Below are positions 27,604-36,575 of a DNA stretch of 64,000 nt, in pieces. Location of the stretch: contig CABJAP010000006.1 of assembly GCA_902363595.1 (NCBI GenBank), positions 62,001-126,000 of the forward strand. Direction: 5' to 3'. Source of the stretch: Clostridia bacterium. Lineage in GTDB: Bacteria > Bacillota > Clostridia > Peptostreptococcales > Anaerovoracaceae. A program made the translations under genes and the position numbers. The notes below the pieces were generated by a model that was not told where the DNA came from, searched no databases, and saw only the letters and a list, made by a program, of their open reading frames with translations. The first letter of the stretch is position 1. Each line of letters starts with the position of its first letter.

Positions 27604-28418
27604 CCTTCATCATCCTTTCTGTCATTTATTGCAGCAAAAACACTGTCCTTATAAGTCTTTGACAGCATACATTTCGTGCTGTCTGTTTGTTTGATATCTT
27701 TAAAAAGGATATCCCAGGACCGGTAATCGATCTTTTTAATTTGATCAACTTTTCGGATATTCACCGCATAGGATTTATGACATCGCAGGAAATCAGGCGA
27801 ATCTACCGTTTCGATAAAAGCGTCAAATTTCATTTTGACGCCGCTTATCGTTCGATCCGCCAGATAGACAGTGATCGTCCTCCCGCTTATTTCTGCGAAT
27901 AAAATATCATCGTATTTTACGATAAAAATATCTTCTTTTGTTTCGAGAAAAACAACTTTCTCTTTCTCCAAAGCCGGCCTACTATTTCTGTTCTTTTGCC
28001 GGGCGAGCCCTTTAAGCAGAGGTTTCATCACCTGATTGAAGGTGCTCCGCATAAAGGGTTTTTTAATATAATCATAGCAGTGGTATTTTCTGTGGGCCAT
28101 CAGCGGGTTGGCGTCGGTCCCTGTAATGAATACGATTGGCAGCAGCGAGCCTTCTTCCATATTTCTGATTCGGTTGGCCAGAGAAAATCCGTTCATATCC
28201 GGAAGTTCCACATCCAGCAGAACAAGGTCGATCTGGCTTTCGTGGATCATTTCCAGCGCTTTAAAGGCTTTTCCCGCTTTATAAATGTTCAGCCCCGTGT
28301 CCAGTTCTTTCAAACTATCACATACATATTCCATATCATCGTAATTATCTTCTACCACCAAAAGATTTAGTGCTGCTCTTTCCCCGGCGGCGGTTTGATC
28401 TGTTTCCGATTTCCTCAT
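27600..28418 (-). CDS. LytTR-family response regulator
   Basis: 272 residues from the ATG at 28416-28418, with AAGGA upstream; a longer frame would overlap the glycyl-radical gene. The receiver domain (about 15-140) shows VVEDN, phosphoacceptor LLDVELPDMNG, ITGTD and YIKKPF. A LytTR DNA-binding domain follows (about 160-270, motif FLRCHKSYAVNIRKVDQI). It starts 20 bases after the glycyl-radical gene and overlaps the kinase gene by 4 bases. A likely regulator of the glycyl-radical operon and/or the APC permease, by context only. Confidence 0.88.
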   Translation of the reverse strand: MRKSETDQTAAGERAALNLLVVEDNYDDMEYVCDSLKELDTGLNIYKAGKAFKALEMIHESQIDLVLLDVELPDMNGFSLANRIRNMEEGSLLPIVFITGTDANPLMAHRKYHCYDYIKKPFMRSTFNQVMKPLLKGLARQKNRNSRPALEKEKVVFLETKEDIFIVKYDDILFAEISGRTITVYLADRTISGVKMKFDAFIETVDSPDFLRCHKSYAVNIRKVDQIKKIDYRSWDILFKDIKQTDSTKCMLSKTYKDSVFAAINDRKDDEG

Positions 28419-28438
28419 ACTTTGTCCTTCACACCGGC

Positions 28439-30949
28439 TTAAAACGATAGCTCCGTCCGATTGATCAAATCCATCTGAAGCGGTTTTCCCAGCTCTACGA
28501 AGTATGCGCTGTATCCGGCTACCCGAACCAGCATATCCTTGTAGTCCTCCGGTTTTTTCATCGCCGCTCTCATCATTTCCGTACTCATGATATTGAACTG
28601 GCAATGCATGGCTTTTTTGGCGAAATAGGTATCAATAAAACTGATCAGGTTTTCCCGGCCTGTTTTGCCCGCCACGCATTCAGGCGGAAACTTCCAGTTG
28701 AGCAGCGTCCCGTTGGTGGCTCTGCTGTGGTCCACCTTTGTCACCGAGTTGGAAATGGCGGTGGGTCCGCAGATATCATGGGAAGCGGCGCTGGTATGCA
28801 CCGGCCCCATATTGTCGGAAAGAGGTTCCCGGCTTTTTCTTCCGTCCAGAGATGCTCCCAGATCCAGGCCCAGTCCCACGTTGGCGTTTACCGTATATAC
28901 GCCCGGGCAGAAGGTTCCGCCTCTGGGATTTTTTCTTCCTTCTATGTTGCGGCAGTAGCAGTTGAATACTTCTTTAAAGAAGTTATCCGCATAATCATCA
29001 TCATTGCCATAGTGATGAACCTTGCTGCTGTTAACAAGGGCATAGAGTACATCGTGGCCTTCCCAGTTATCCCGGATTGCCTGCAGCAGCTCTTGGCCGG
29101 TATATCTGCCTTCATCAAAGACCAGCTGGCTGATTACGGACAGGGTGTCGGCACAAGTGGCGATTCCGCTGGCCTGGGGCCCGGTGAAATTATATCTGGC
29201 TCCCCCTTCGGAAAGGTCTTTGCCCTTATCAATGCAATCATTGAAAAATGCCGACGCGTATGGAAGCGGCTTTCGCTCTCTGTGGGCCTCGTCGATCACA
29301 TTAATTCCCTGACACATCTGGTCTGTCCAGAATTTCATCTGTTTATCAAAGCTCTCCAGCACTTGGCCGATATTCTGGAAATCCGCCAGGCTCCCGGTAT
29401 CGGGCCCCAGGGTCCTTCCTATGGCAGCGCATTTGGCATATCTGGGACACTGGTCGCTGCAATCGATGCAGGCTCCGCCGTTGAGAGCCAGCTCCATGAC
29501 TTTGGCGATATTCATATAGGCAGAATCATGGAATCCGTATTCATAACCGGGCAGATCCGGCTCCACGCATCCCACCACTTCATAATTTCGCGCTTCTTTC
29601 AAAGTCATGCCTTTTTTGAGCATGACCTCAATGGTAGGCACGTCATTGAAGAGCTTGGGATGTCCGTATCCGGCCCGGATGCATTCCACAGCCTTTACTT
29701 TCAACTCATACGGTGTGTTTTCATGCATTCTAACGCATACCCACGGGTTCATCATTCTGGTGTGAGCCGATGCCTCCAAAAGCATGAAGGTCAGGTCGTT
29801 GGAAGCGTCGTTTCCATCCTCGTTTACGCCTCCAATGGTCAGGCTTTCTCCGCCCCAGCCGCGGCCGCTTCTCACCTCTACCGTCATCTTATCCTTCAGC
29901 TTGGACGGATTTCCGGTCTTAACATAGGCTGTTTCCAAAAGCTCTTGGGCGAATTCCTTGGTGATCACACCCTGCTCCATATCTTTTTTGTAGTAAGGAT
30001 ACAGCCATTGGTCCATTCTTCCATAGGAGATGGAATGGCCGTTGGATTCGATCTGGGTAATAGTGGTAGCAAAATGCCACAGCTGGACGGCCTGCCACAT
30101 GGTCCTGGCCGGTCCGCCCGCGATCTGATTGCAGTTTTCCGCGATTTGCAGCAGCTCTTGTTTTCTGCCAGGGTTTTGCTCCCTTTCCGCACGTGAGGCG
30201 GCTAATTTGGCGTACCGCCTAATATATGCGCAGGCCGCCTTCAGCTCGATCTCCATGGCCTGGTAAAAGTCACGTTTTTCCTCAAAATCGGCATCGCCGG
30301 AGTCCAGGGTTTCCAGTTTCTGCCGCACCTGGGCCAGATAACCGTCATAACCTTGTTCCAGCAGCTGGGGGTAATCCAGAACAAAATGACCTACTCCCGC
30401 AAAGTGGTAAAGATTGGTCATGTAAACCTTTTTGCCCAGCTCGCTGCCCTTTTTCTCATCCTCGGTCAGACGGGCATTCACCAAGTCTTCTACCGTTTTG
30501 CCTCTCCAAAATTCCAGGATCTCCAGAAGCTCGTCCCGGTCCTCGTCTGTGATATAGAATTTATCGTGGGCCCGCTGGTCGAAGGGGTGATGCTTCAATT
30601 CATCGATGATCCATTTTACGGAAAACTCCGGATAAATGGGTGCTGCTTTGGCTGGAGCGGCTACTTCCCCTACGATCAGTTCTTCATCGTAAAGATCGAT
30701 GGCCACATGCTCCAGTATATTTTCCAGCGCATAAGCGGTTTTCAGCTTTGCGGACATATCAGGGTTGTTTTTGTATACTTGTGTAATCAGCCGGGCCCTT
30801 TGTATATCGATATTGAATTCCCGGTCGAGGAATTGTTTCCGGAGCCGGTTTACCCGTCCGTAAGGGGAAAAATCGTCGTGGCCTACCCGGTAGCCAACTC
30901 CGTAGCTCTGGTCGTAGCGCTCTGTACCGCACGGTTTCATTTGGTTCAT
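28439..30949 (-). CDS. Glycyl-radical enzyme of the diol-dehydratase-like type
   Basis: 836 residues. The glycyl-radical loop RVAGYS has G812. The thiyl motif VVGCVEP gives C461 and E463. Positions expected from the glycerol dehydratase active site are kept: H188 (GVGH), H305-S306 (SNGHS) and D475, 14 residues after the cysteine (GFHDSA). Choline lyases have a threonine at a nearby position instead. A short insertion has four cysteines (C494, C497, C501, C507). Its activase gene lies 4 bases upstream. No microcompartment genes are nearby. The reaction is probably radical dehydration or C-X elimination on a polar substrate; which substrate is unknown. Confidence 0.9.
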   Translation of the reverse strand: MNQMKPCGTERYDQSYGVGYRVGHDDFSPYGRVNRLRKQFLDREFNIDIQRARLITQVYKNNPDMSAKLKTAYALENILEHVAIDLYDEELIVGEVAAPAKAAPIYPEFSVKWIIDELKHHPFDQRAHDKFYITDEDRDELLEILEFWRGKTVEDLVNARLTEDEKKGSELGKKVYMTNLYHFAGVGHFVLDYPQLLEQGYDGYLAQVRQKLETLDSGDADFEEKRDFYQAMEIELKAACAYIRRYAKLAASRAEREQNPGRKQELLQIAENCNQIAGGPARTMWQAVQLWHFATTITQIESNGHSISYGRMDQWLYPYYKKDMEQGVITKEFAQELLETAYVKTGNPSKLKDKMTVEVRSGRGWGGESLTIGGVNEDGNDASNDLTFMLLEASAHTRMMNPWVCVRMHENTPYELKVKAVECIRAGYGHPKLFNDVPTIEVMLKKGMTLKEARNYEVVGCVEPDLPGYEYGFHDSAYMNIAKVMELALNGGACIDCSDQCPRYAKCAAIGRTLGPDTGSLADFQNIGQVLESFDKQMKFWTDQMCQGINVIDEAHRERKPLPYASAFFNDCIDKGKDLSEGGARYNFTGPQASGIATCADTLSVISQLVFDEGRYTGQELLQAIRDNWEGHDVLYALVNSSKVHHYGNDDDYADNFFKEVFNCYCRNIEGRKNPRGGTFCPGVYTVNANVGLGLDLGASLDGRKSREPLSDNMGPVHTSAASHDICGPTAISNSVTKVDHSRATNGTLLNWKFPPECVAGKTGRENLISFIDTYFAKKAMHCQFNIMSTEMMRAAMKKPEDYKDMLVRVAGYSAYFVELGKPLQMDLINRTELSF

Positions 30950-30953
30950 TTTA

Positions 30954-31913
30954 TCATTCTCCTATCTCTTTGGCAGTCGTTCCAACCATACATTTGACGC
31001 CTCTGCCATTAAAATACTTCGCTAATTCTTCTATATGCTGCTGGAACTGATTCCGGTCCAAATCCACACCGCTCATGGGATAAGGCCTGCCCAGGGAAGC
31101 GTATTTTTCTTCTCCCAGGCGCATGAAGGCCAGCAGTTGGAGCAGCATGACCCGGTTTCCCAGCTCATTTTGTATAAAATCGCAGGTTGCTCGAATATTC
31201 TCCCAATGGTCATTGACTCCCGGGATCACCGGAATACGAATTATCAGTTCTTTTCCCTGCTGAGACAATTTTTTTAAGTTTTCCAGAATCCTTTCGTTGG
31301 AAATTCCTGTATGCTGCTCGTGAATCCGGGCATCCATATGCTTGAGATCGGTAATCACCAGGTCCGTATGGGGCAGAACCCTTTCGATCACCCTCCAGTC
31401 CGTACAAAAAGTGGATTCCAGACAGGTATGTATCTGATTTTCATGGCAGCGCTCAAAGAGTTCGGCAACAAATTGGCTATGGAGCAGGGGCTCGCCGCCG
31501 GAAACCGTCACCCCGCCCCGGGAACTGCGGTAATACTCTTCATCCCGCAGAATGATATCCATGGCTTCATCCACGGTCATTTCCTGTCCCCATTGCTTGA
31601 TGGCATCCGCCGGACACTGGCCGCCGCATTCCATACAGTTGATACACTTGGTGCGGTCAATGGAAACCAGTTTGTTTTCTTTGAATACCAGGCTGCCCGG
31701 AACCGGACAAACCCTTTCACAAAACCCGCATTTGTCAGCTCCCAGACATTTGGAAGCATAGACTCCCGGAACAATGGATCCCGACTGGCTTTCCGGGTTG
31801 CCGCACCATCTGCAGGACAGCGGGCAGCCTTTCAGAAACAGTTCTGTGCGAATTCCAGGGCCGTCGTGGATGGTAAAACGCTGTATATTAAAGACAATGG
31901 CTTTTTTCGTCAT
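30954..31913 (-). CDS. Glycyl-radical enzyme activating enzyme (radical SAM)
   Basis: 319 residues. The radical-SAM cysteines are CPLSCRWC (C30, C34, C37). An inserted ferredoxin domain holds two further clusters (CGFCERVC and CINCMECGGQC with their partner cysteines, about 55-105), then the GGVTVSGGEPLL motif for SAM binding. It abstracts hydrogen from G812 of the adjacent enzyme using 5'-deoxyadenosyl radical. The stop is 4 bases from the ATG of the glycyl-radical gene, so expression is coupled. The two-cluster insertion is typical of activases for dehydratases, choline lyase and decarboxylases rather than of PflA. Confidence 0.93.
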   Translation of the reverse strand: MTKKAIVFNIQRFTIHDGPGIRTELFLKGCPLSCRWCGNPESQSGSIVPGVYASKCLGADKCGFCERVCPVPGSLVFKENKLVSIDRTKCINCMECGGQCPADAIKQWGQEMTVDEAMDIILRDEEYYRSSRGGVTVSGGEPLLHSQFVAELFERCHENQIHTCLESTFCTDWRVIERVLPHTDLVITDLKHMDARIHEQHTGISNERILENLKKLSQQGKELIIRIPVIPGVNDHWENIRATCDFIQNELGNRVMLLQLLAFMRLGEEKYASLGRPYPMSGVDLDRNQFQQHIEELAKYFNGRGVKCMVGTTAKEIGE

Positions 31914-31954
31914 ACACTGCTAACCTTTCTATTTTCAGTCTGTAAAGCCGCTCA

Positions 31955-32731
31955 TTAGAGAAACGCACAAGGCATGCCTGCTACGCATTTTCCGCAGACT
32001 TCGCTGCCTGTATCTTCAGCAGGCTGTCCGGCGGCGGAAGCGTAGGAATTTCCGTATCCAGTATAGATTTGGGCGTTTTCCCGGCAGACTTGAAAGCACC
32101 GCTCCCGATCAAATCCTTCCCGGGTCAGAGCTCCCGACGGGCATCGGTCCGTGCAAAGCCCGCATTTTCCAGATCGTTTGTAAAGGCAAAGTTCTTCTTC
32201 CATCGGACGGTCAGGCGGGACGTCCAGGTCGGTGACAATCGTGTTAATTCGGCCGCAGCAGCCTTTTTTGGTGATCAGCATATTGTTGAGCCCAAAGGTA
32301 CCGAGGCCAGCCTCATAGGCGATATGTCGCTGCGACCAATTGCTGATCAGCTGCTCCCGGTTGAATGCTCCCGCTTCCTGGGAAACAGCGGCCCGATAGC
32401 CTTTATCCGCCAGAATTTTAATCAGATAGCGGTTCAGTTCCACAAACATGGCGTTGGTTTCTTCGTAGGCAAGGGCCCACTGGGGCGATGCGATTCCATG
32501 TCCAATATTGGTCTCTGCCATTTCCTTTTGAAAGGGAACAAAATATGCCAGGATCACCGTCGGATTTGGGATCACGTCGCTTCCGGAGGCATGCTGCGGC
32601 GAAATTACCTGCTTGAGCCGGCTCAGATCCGCATCCGCGAAGCCTGCAAGCGGCTCTCCCCATTTTGTCTCGATCTTTTTTTCATAACGACGGATGAATC
32701 CTTGGATTTCATTCCTGAGAAATTTTTTCAT
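31955..32731 (-). CDS. QueG-like 4Fe-4S protein
   Basis: 258 residues, related to the catalytic part of epoxyqueuosine reductase and to stand-alone 4Fe-4S double-cluster proteins. The segment EAGLGTFGLNNMLITKKGCCGR is recognisable in part, followed by a ferredoxin motif CGLCTDRCPSGAL and extra cysteines near the C-terminus (CFQVC, CGKCVAGMPC). It is shorter than QueG and lacks its HEAT repeats. As first gene of the glycyl-radical operon it may supply electrons for the activase, or may be an unrelated reductase. Function not established. Confidence 0.7.
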   Translation of the reverse strand: MKKFLRNEIQGFIRRYEKKIETKWGEPLAGFADADLSRLKQVISPQHASGSDVIPNPTVILAYFVPFQKEMAETNIGHGIASPQWALAYEETNAMFVELNRYLIKILADKGYRAAVSQEAGAFNREQLISNWSQRHIAYEAGLGTFGLNNMLITKKGCCGRINTIVTDLDVPPDRPMEEELCLYKRSGKCGLCTDRCPSGALTREGFDRERCFQVCRENAQIYTGYGNSYASAAGQPAEDTGSEVCGKCVAGMPCAFL

Positions 32732-32757
32732 TTATGGCACCTCCGCCCTTTATTTTA

Positions 32758-32794
32758 CCAAAAAATATGACAAAGCGAAAGGTTCGCTTTGTCA
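32758..32794 (-). terminator. Terminator after the hydrogenase genes
   Basis: Perfect 12-base arms, TGACAAAGCGAA (32768-32779) and its complement (32783-32794), with a 3-base loop and a T-run on the minus strand. It separates hydA from the glycyl-radical operon that follows in the same direction, and could allow partial read-through. Confidence 0.85.
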
Positions 32795-32828
32795 TTATTA
32801 TGAATACTGGTTTTCATTTTTGGTTTTT

Positions 32829-34553
32829 TTACTCGATCTCCCACTGTTCCAAACTTGTATGGAGCAATTCATGGGACCGTTTGGATAGAGGTTTGCCCAG
32901 ATATTCCTCGTACGTCATCTGTACTGCAGGGTTCTCATGGGAAAAACGGCTATCAGCCACACTGTCCAGGCCGTAAAGAATTTTTCCTCTGTCCGCAGCC
33001 ATGTCCGCACCGTCTTGAATCGGCTGACCGCCGCCGCCGGCGCAGCCGCCCGGGCAGGCCATGATTTCCACAAAATCGTAGCTGACCTGGCCGCTCTTGA
33101 TGGATTCCAGCAGTTTTCTGGCATTGCCCAGACCGCTGACAACAGCCACATGCACCGGCACGCCTTCAATTTCAAAGACGGAAGATTTCCATCCTTTCGG
33201 GCCTCGGACTCTTTTAAAGGCATCCGGCTTTGAGTTTTTGCCGGTAATCAGATAATAGGCGCTGCGCAAAGCAGCTTCCATGACTCCGCCGCTGGCTCCG
33301 AATATCAGACCGGCGCCTGTTCCCTGTCCAAACATTTCATCAAAGGTTTCGTCTTTCAGATCCTCTGCTTTGATTCGGTCGGCGCGGATCATCCGGCTCA
33401 GCTCCCTTGTTGTCAGCACCAGATCCACATCTTTTTCCATTCCTGTATCGTTAACCTGCCTTACATCGCATTCGAATTTTTTCGAAACACAAGGCATAAT
33501 GGAAACGCAGAATATTTTCTCCGGATCCAGCCCCAGCTTTCGGGCGATGTACGTCTTGGACATAGCTCCGAACATCTGCTGCGGCGACTTGGCCGTTGAC
33601 AAGTATTCCACGAATTCCGGATACTGACTGCGCACGAAACGCAGCCATCCCGGGCAGCAGGAAGTGAACATGGGCCATTTATTGTCGTTCTTATTTTGGA
33701 ATTTTTCCAGAAATTCGCTTCCTTCTTCCATGATCGTCAGATCGGCTGTGTAGACGGTATCGAATATGTAATCAAATCCCACTTGGCGCAGCGCACTGAC
33801 CAATTTTCCGGTGGTACTCTCCTCTTTGCCCAGTCCGATTCCTTCTCCCCAGGCTGTGCGCACAGCCGGAGCAATCTGGACCATGGTGATTTTTTCAGGA
33901 TCCGCCAGAGCTTCAAAGACTTTATCCACATCATCTCTTGCCCGCAGCGCGCCCACCGGACAATGGGTAATACATTGGCCGCACAGAGAGCAATCCGCTT
34001 CCTGAATAGGTATATTGCCGCTCACTTCCACGGTAGTCCGAAAGCCGCTTCCCGACACATTCCACACCTGCATGTCCTGGATCTTATCGCATACTTGGAT
34101 GCAGCGCATGCACTTGATACATTTGGAAGCTTCCCGGATCATGGGGAACCGCTTGTCCCACCGGTTGCGCTCCGCAATCAATTCGTAGGGGATTTCCAAA
34201 ATTCCCAAATCATTGGCGATTGTCTGCAAAGAACAGTTTCCGCTGCGGACACAAGTCGCGCATTTGCCGTCGTGGTCGGAAAGGATCAGCTGCACATTAA
34301 TTTTTCGTGTCGCGCGGACTCTGGGGCTGTTGGTGTAGATCACCATTCCCTCTTCTGCCGGTGTATTGCATGCTGTAACCAGCTTTTCCATGCCTTCCAG
34401 CTCCACGATGCAAACTCTGCATGCTCCAATGTCGTTGATATCCTTCAGGTAGCACAGGTGCGGAATCTCAATGCCCACTTCCCGGGCAGCCTGCATGATG
34501 GTAGTACCTTCCGGCACGGTTACCTTTTGGTCGTTTATCGTCAATTTTACCAT
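32829..34553 (-). CDS. hydA: [FeFe]-hydrogenase catalytic subunit
   Basis: 574 residues. In order: [2Fe-2S] domain (C34, C45, C48, C62), His-Cys cluster segment (H94...C98, C101, C107), two [4Fe-4S] motifs (CIKCMRC...C and CSLCGQC...C), then the H-cluster domain with TSCCPGW (C299/C300), MPCVSKK (C355) and ACPGGCAGG (C500/C504). Spacing matches the Clostridium pasteurianum type, so proton reduction or H2 oxidation is secure. The start overlaps the end of the GltD-fusion gene by 7 bases. Partnering with a GltD flavoprotein rather than HydBC recalls the group A2 hydrogenases. Confidence 0.95.
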   Translation of the reverse strand: MVKLTINDQKVTVPEGTTIMQAAREVGIEIPHLCYLKDINDIGACRVCIVELEGMEKLVTACNTPAEEGMVIYTNSPRVRATRKINVQLILSDHDGKCATCVRSGNCSLQTIANDLGILEIPYELIAERNRWDKRFPMIREASKCIKCMRCIQVCDKIQDMQVWNVSGSGFRTTVEVSGNIPIQEADCSLCGQCITHCPVGALRARDDVDKVFEALADPEKITMVQIAPAVRTAWGEGIGLGKEESTTGKLVSALRQVGFDYIFDTVYTADLTIMEEGSEFLEKFQNKNDNKWPMFTSCCPGWLRFVRSQYPEFVEYLSTAKSPQQMFGAMSKTYIARKLGLDPEKIFCVSIMPCVSKKFECDVRQVNDTGMEKDVDLVLTTRELSRMIRADRIKAEDLKDETFDEMFGQGTGAGLIFGASGGVMEAALRSAYYLITGKNSKPDAFKRVRGPKGWKSSVFEIEGVPVHVAVVSGLGNARKLLESIKSGQVSYDFVEIMACPGGCAGGGGQPIQDGADMAADRGKILYGLDSVADSRFSHENPAVQMTYEEYLGKPLSKRSHELLHTSLEQWEIE

Positions 34554-36397
34554 TTTTCCACTCTCCCCCCTTTAAAAGATCCGAAGCCGAAGTAATCGCA
34601 CCGCAGGCAGCGGGATGCCTCTTGGGCAGCTTCTTCCGCAGTCATACCCTGTTCAATCGCCAGGAAGTCATTGCCCCGTTCTCTTGCATAGCGCAGCTTC
34701 AGTTCCATTCTTCCGCAAGGTTTTTTGTCCATGATCCGCGGTTCCGGAATCTGAACATCTACCTCGATCTCATGATGGTAACCCAGATAATTATCGATAT
34801 TGGCTGCCGCGACTTTTCCCGCGGCAATGGCATTGATCGCAGTGGATGGTCCTGTTACGCAGTCCCCGCCGGCAAAGACCCCTTCCATGGTCTCGATCTG
34901 GCTGGAGCTGCTGGCGGAAATACTGCCTTTCGCTACTGGAACGCCGCAGTTTTCGAAACTGTGCGATTCAATTCCTTGTCCAATGGCGGAAATGATAATC
35001 TGGCAGGGGATACATTCCTCTTCCGCCTGCGCGTCGATAGGTCTGGGACGCCCGGAGTTGTCCGCTTCCCCGGCAAGCTGGGGTTTTACCCACAAGGCTT
35101 TGACTCTGCCTTCCTGGGTGGATTCGATTTTTGCCGGAGCTTTCAGCTGAAGAAGATCGCAGCCTTCGGCAATGGCGCCTTCGATCTCCTCATCCAAGGC
35201 GGTCATATCGTTTCGCCGGCGCCGATATACAATAGTCACTTCTGATGCTCCCAGCCGTTTTGCTGTCCGTGCCACATCCATTGCTACATTGCCGCCGCCG
35301 ATTACGGCGACCGCTTTGTTTTTAAAATCCGGCATCGCATCATCGCCGATGCCCCGCAGCATCTCCACGGCCGGAATGACTCCTTTTGAGAATTCGCCTT
35401 CAATTCCCATTTCCTTATAGGTATGTGCTCCGATTCCGATATATACGGCATCATATTCTGCCCGGATGGCCTGAATGTTTTCTGCGTCATTTACATCAAA
35501 ATCTGTCTTGACTTCAACGCCCGCAGAAAGGATCGCATCGATGTCATACTGGAGACGCTCCCTCGGCAGCCGGTAATTGGGAATTCCATATCGGAGCATC
35601 CCTCCCAGCTGACTGCGTTTTTCAAACACTGTCGCTTTATGCCCCATGATGGAAAGAAAATATGCCGCCGAAAGTCCTGTGGGTCCGCCGCCGATAATAG
35701 CCACCCGTTTTCCGGTATCGTCCATTTTTTCCGGTACTTCTACCGGTCCGCTGTTATCAACCGCATAACGCTTCAAGCCCCTGATATTGATGGGCGCATC
35801 GATCAGATTTCTTCTGCATCTGGCTTCGCACGGATGCTCGCAGATCAATGCGCATACGGTGGGAAAGGGATTGTCTTTCCGAATCAGCCTCACTGCGTCC
35901 TCGTATCGGCCTTCCAGTACCAGCGCGCTGTATCCCGGAACGTCCACGCCGGCCGGGCAGAGAGCCACGCAGGGCACCGGCTGTTTTCCCTTCTGTATGT
36001 CTTCGGTGCAGCGGTTGCGCAGGGCGTGCTCCTCATAGTCGTCCCGAAAACCAGAAAGTCCCCGCAGCACCATATTGGCTGCCTCCGTGCCGATGGCACA
36101 GTCAGCAGAATCGCGTATGGCGACAGCCGTATTTTCAATTAAATCCAGTGTATCCAAAGAAGTTTCTTCGCTCAAGTCCAAAAGGTCATCGATCAGGTTC
36201 AGCATCTGCCCCAGTCCCACTCTGCAGGGAACGCATTTGCCGCAGGTTTGTGCGTGGCACAGCTTTAAAAAAGATGCTGCCATATCCACCGGGCACTGTC
36301 CCGGCGGACTGGCAACAATTCTCCGCTCCAGGTCCTGATACAGGCCCTCTATTACCATTTGTGACTGGTCTCTCGTTTTAATATCAAGTCTGCTCAT
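34547..36397 (-). CDS. GltD-like flavoprotein fused to a NuoF C-terminal FeS domain
   Basis: 616 residues from the ATG at 36397 (AAAGGAG upstream). Residues about 45-105 resemble the [4Fe-4S] domain at the end of NuoF/HydB: TCGKCVPC (C52, C55, C58) plus C100. From about 140 a glutamate-synthase small-subunit (GltD/NfnB) module follows, with its own FeS cysteines (CVALCP, CEHPCEARCRR-type), FAD loop IIGGGPTGLSAAY and NADPH loop VIGGGNVAMDVA, ending with a cysteine-containing tail. No flavin/NADH half of NuoF is present. It probably links NADPH or NADH to the hydrogenase beside it. Confidence 0.88.
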   Translation of the reverse strand: MSRLDIKTRDQSQMVIEGLYQDLERRIVASPPGQCPVDMAASFLKLCHAQTCGKCVPCRVGLGQMLNLIDDLLDLSEETSLDTLDLIENTAVAIRDSADCAIGTEAANMVLRGLSGFRDDYEEHALRNRCTEDIQKGKQPVPCVALCPAGVDVPGYSALVLEGRYEDAVRLIRKDNPFPTVCALICEHPCEARCRRNLIDAPINIRGLKRYAVDNSGPVEVPEKMDDTGKRVAIIGGGPTGLSAAYFLSIMGHKATVFEKRSQLGGMLRYGIPNYRLPRERLQYDIDAILSAGVEVKTDFDVNDAENIQAIRAEYDAVYIGIGAHTYKEMGIEGEFSKGVIPAVEMLRGIGDDAMPDFKNKAVAVIGGGNVAMDVARTAKRLGASEVTIVYRRRRNDMTALDEEIEGAIAEGCDLLQLKAPAKIESTQEGRVKALWVKPQLAGEADNSGRPRPIDAQAEEECIPCQIIISAIGQGIESHSFENCGVPVAKGSISASSSSQIETMEGVFAGGDCVTGPSTAINAIAAGKVAAANIDNYLGYHHEIEVDVQIPEPRIMDKKPCGRMELKLRYARERGNDFLAIEQGMTAEEAAQEASRCLRCDYFGFGSFKGGRVEKW

Positions 36398-36520
36398 CAA
36401 AACTCCTTTCATTTTCGCATTATTCCCAAAATACATAATTATCAGAATATATTGCTTTATATCATATCTTCTTTTTTCTTTCATGTAAAGAGTGATTTTT
36501 ATTTTTCTCTGGATTTTGTG

Positions 36521-36550
36521 AAAAAAAATACAAGGCTGCCAGCGGCAGCC
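36521..36550 (-). terminator. Terminator of the glutamine synthetase gene
   Basis: GGCTGCC and GGCAGCC arms separated by AGC (36534-36550), followed on the minus strand by a short spacer and a run of eight T residues. Confidence 0.9.
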
Positions 36551-36575
36551 CTGCTTGGGTTGATCGGATTATAAA

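Noticed and set aside
28604..30196. Long rightward open frame opposite the glycyl-radical gene
   Set aside because: It is the antisense shadow of a strongly conserved enzyme; its translation resembles nothing known.
28439..30949. Annotation as pyruvate formate-lyase or choline TMA-lyase
   Set aside because: It has GCVEP rather than the adjacent Cys-Cys of PFL, and His-Asp at the position where choline lyase has its Thr.
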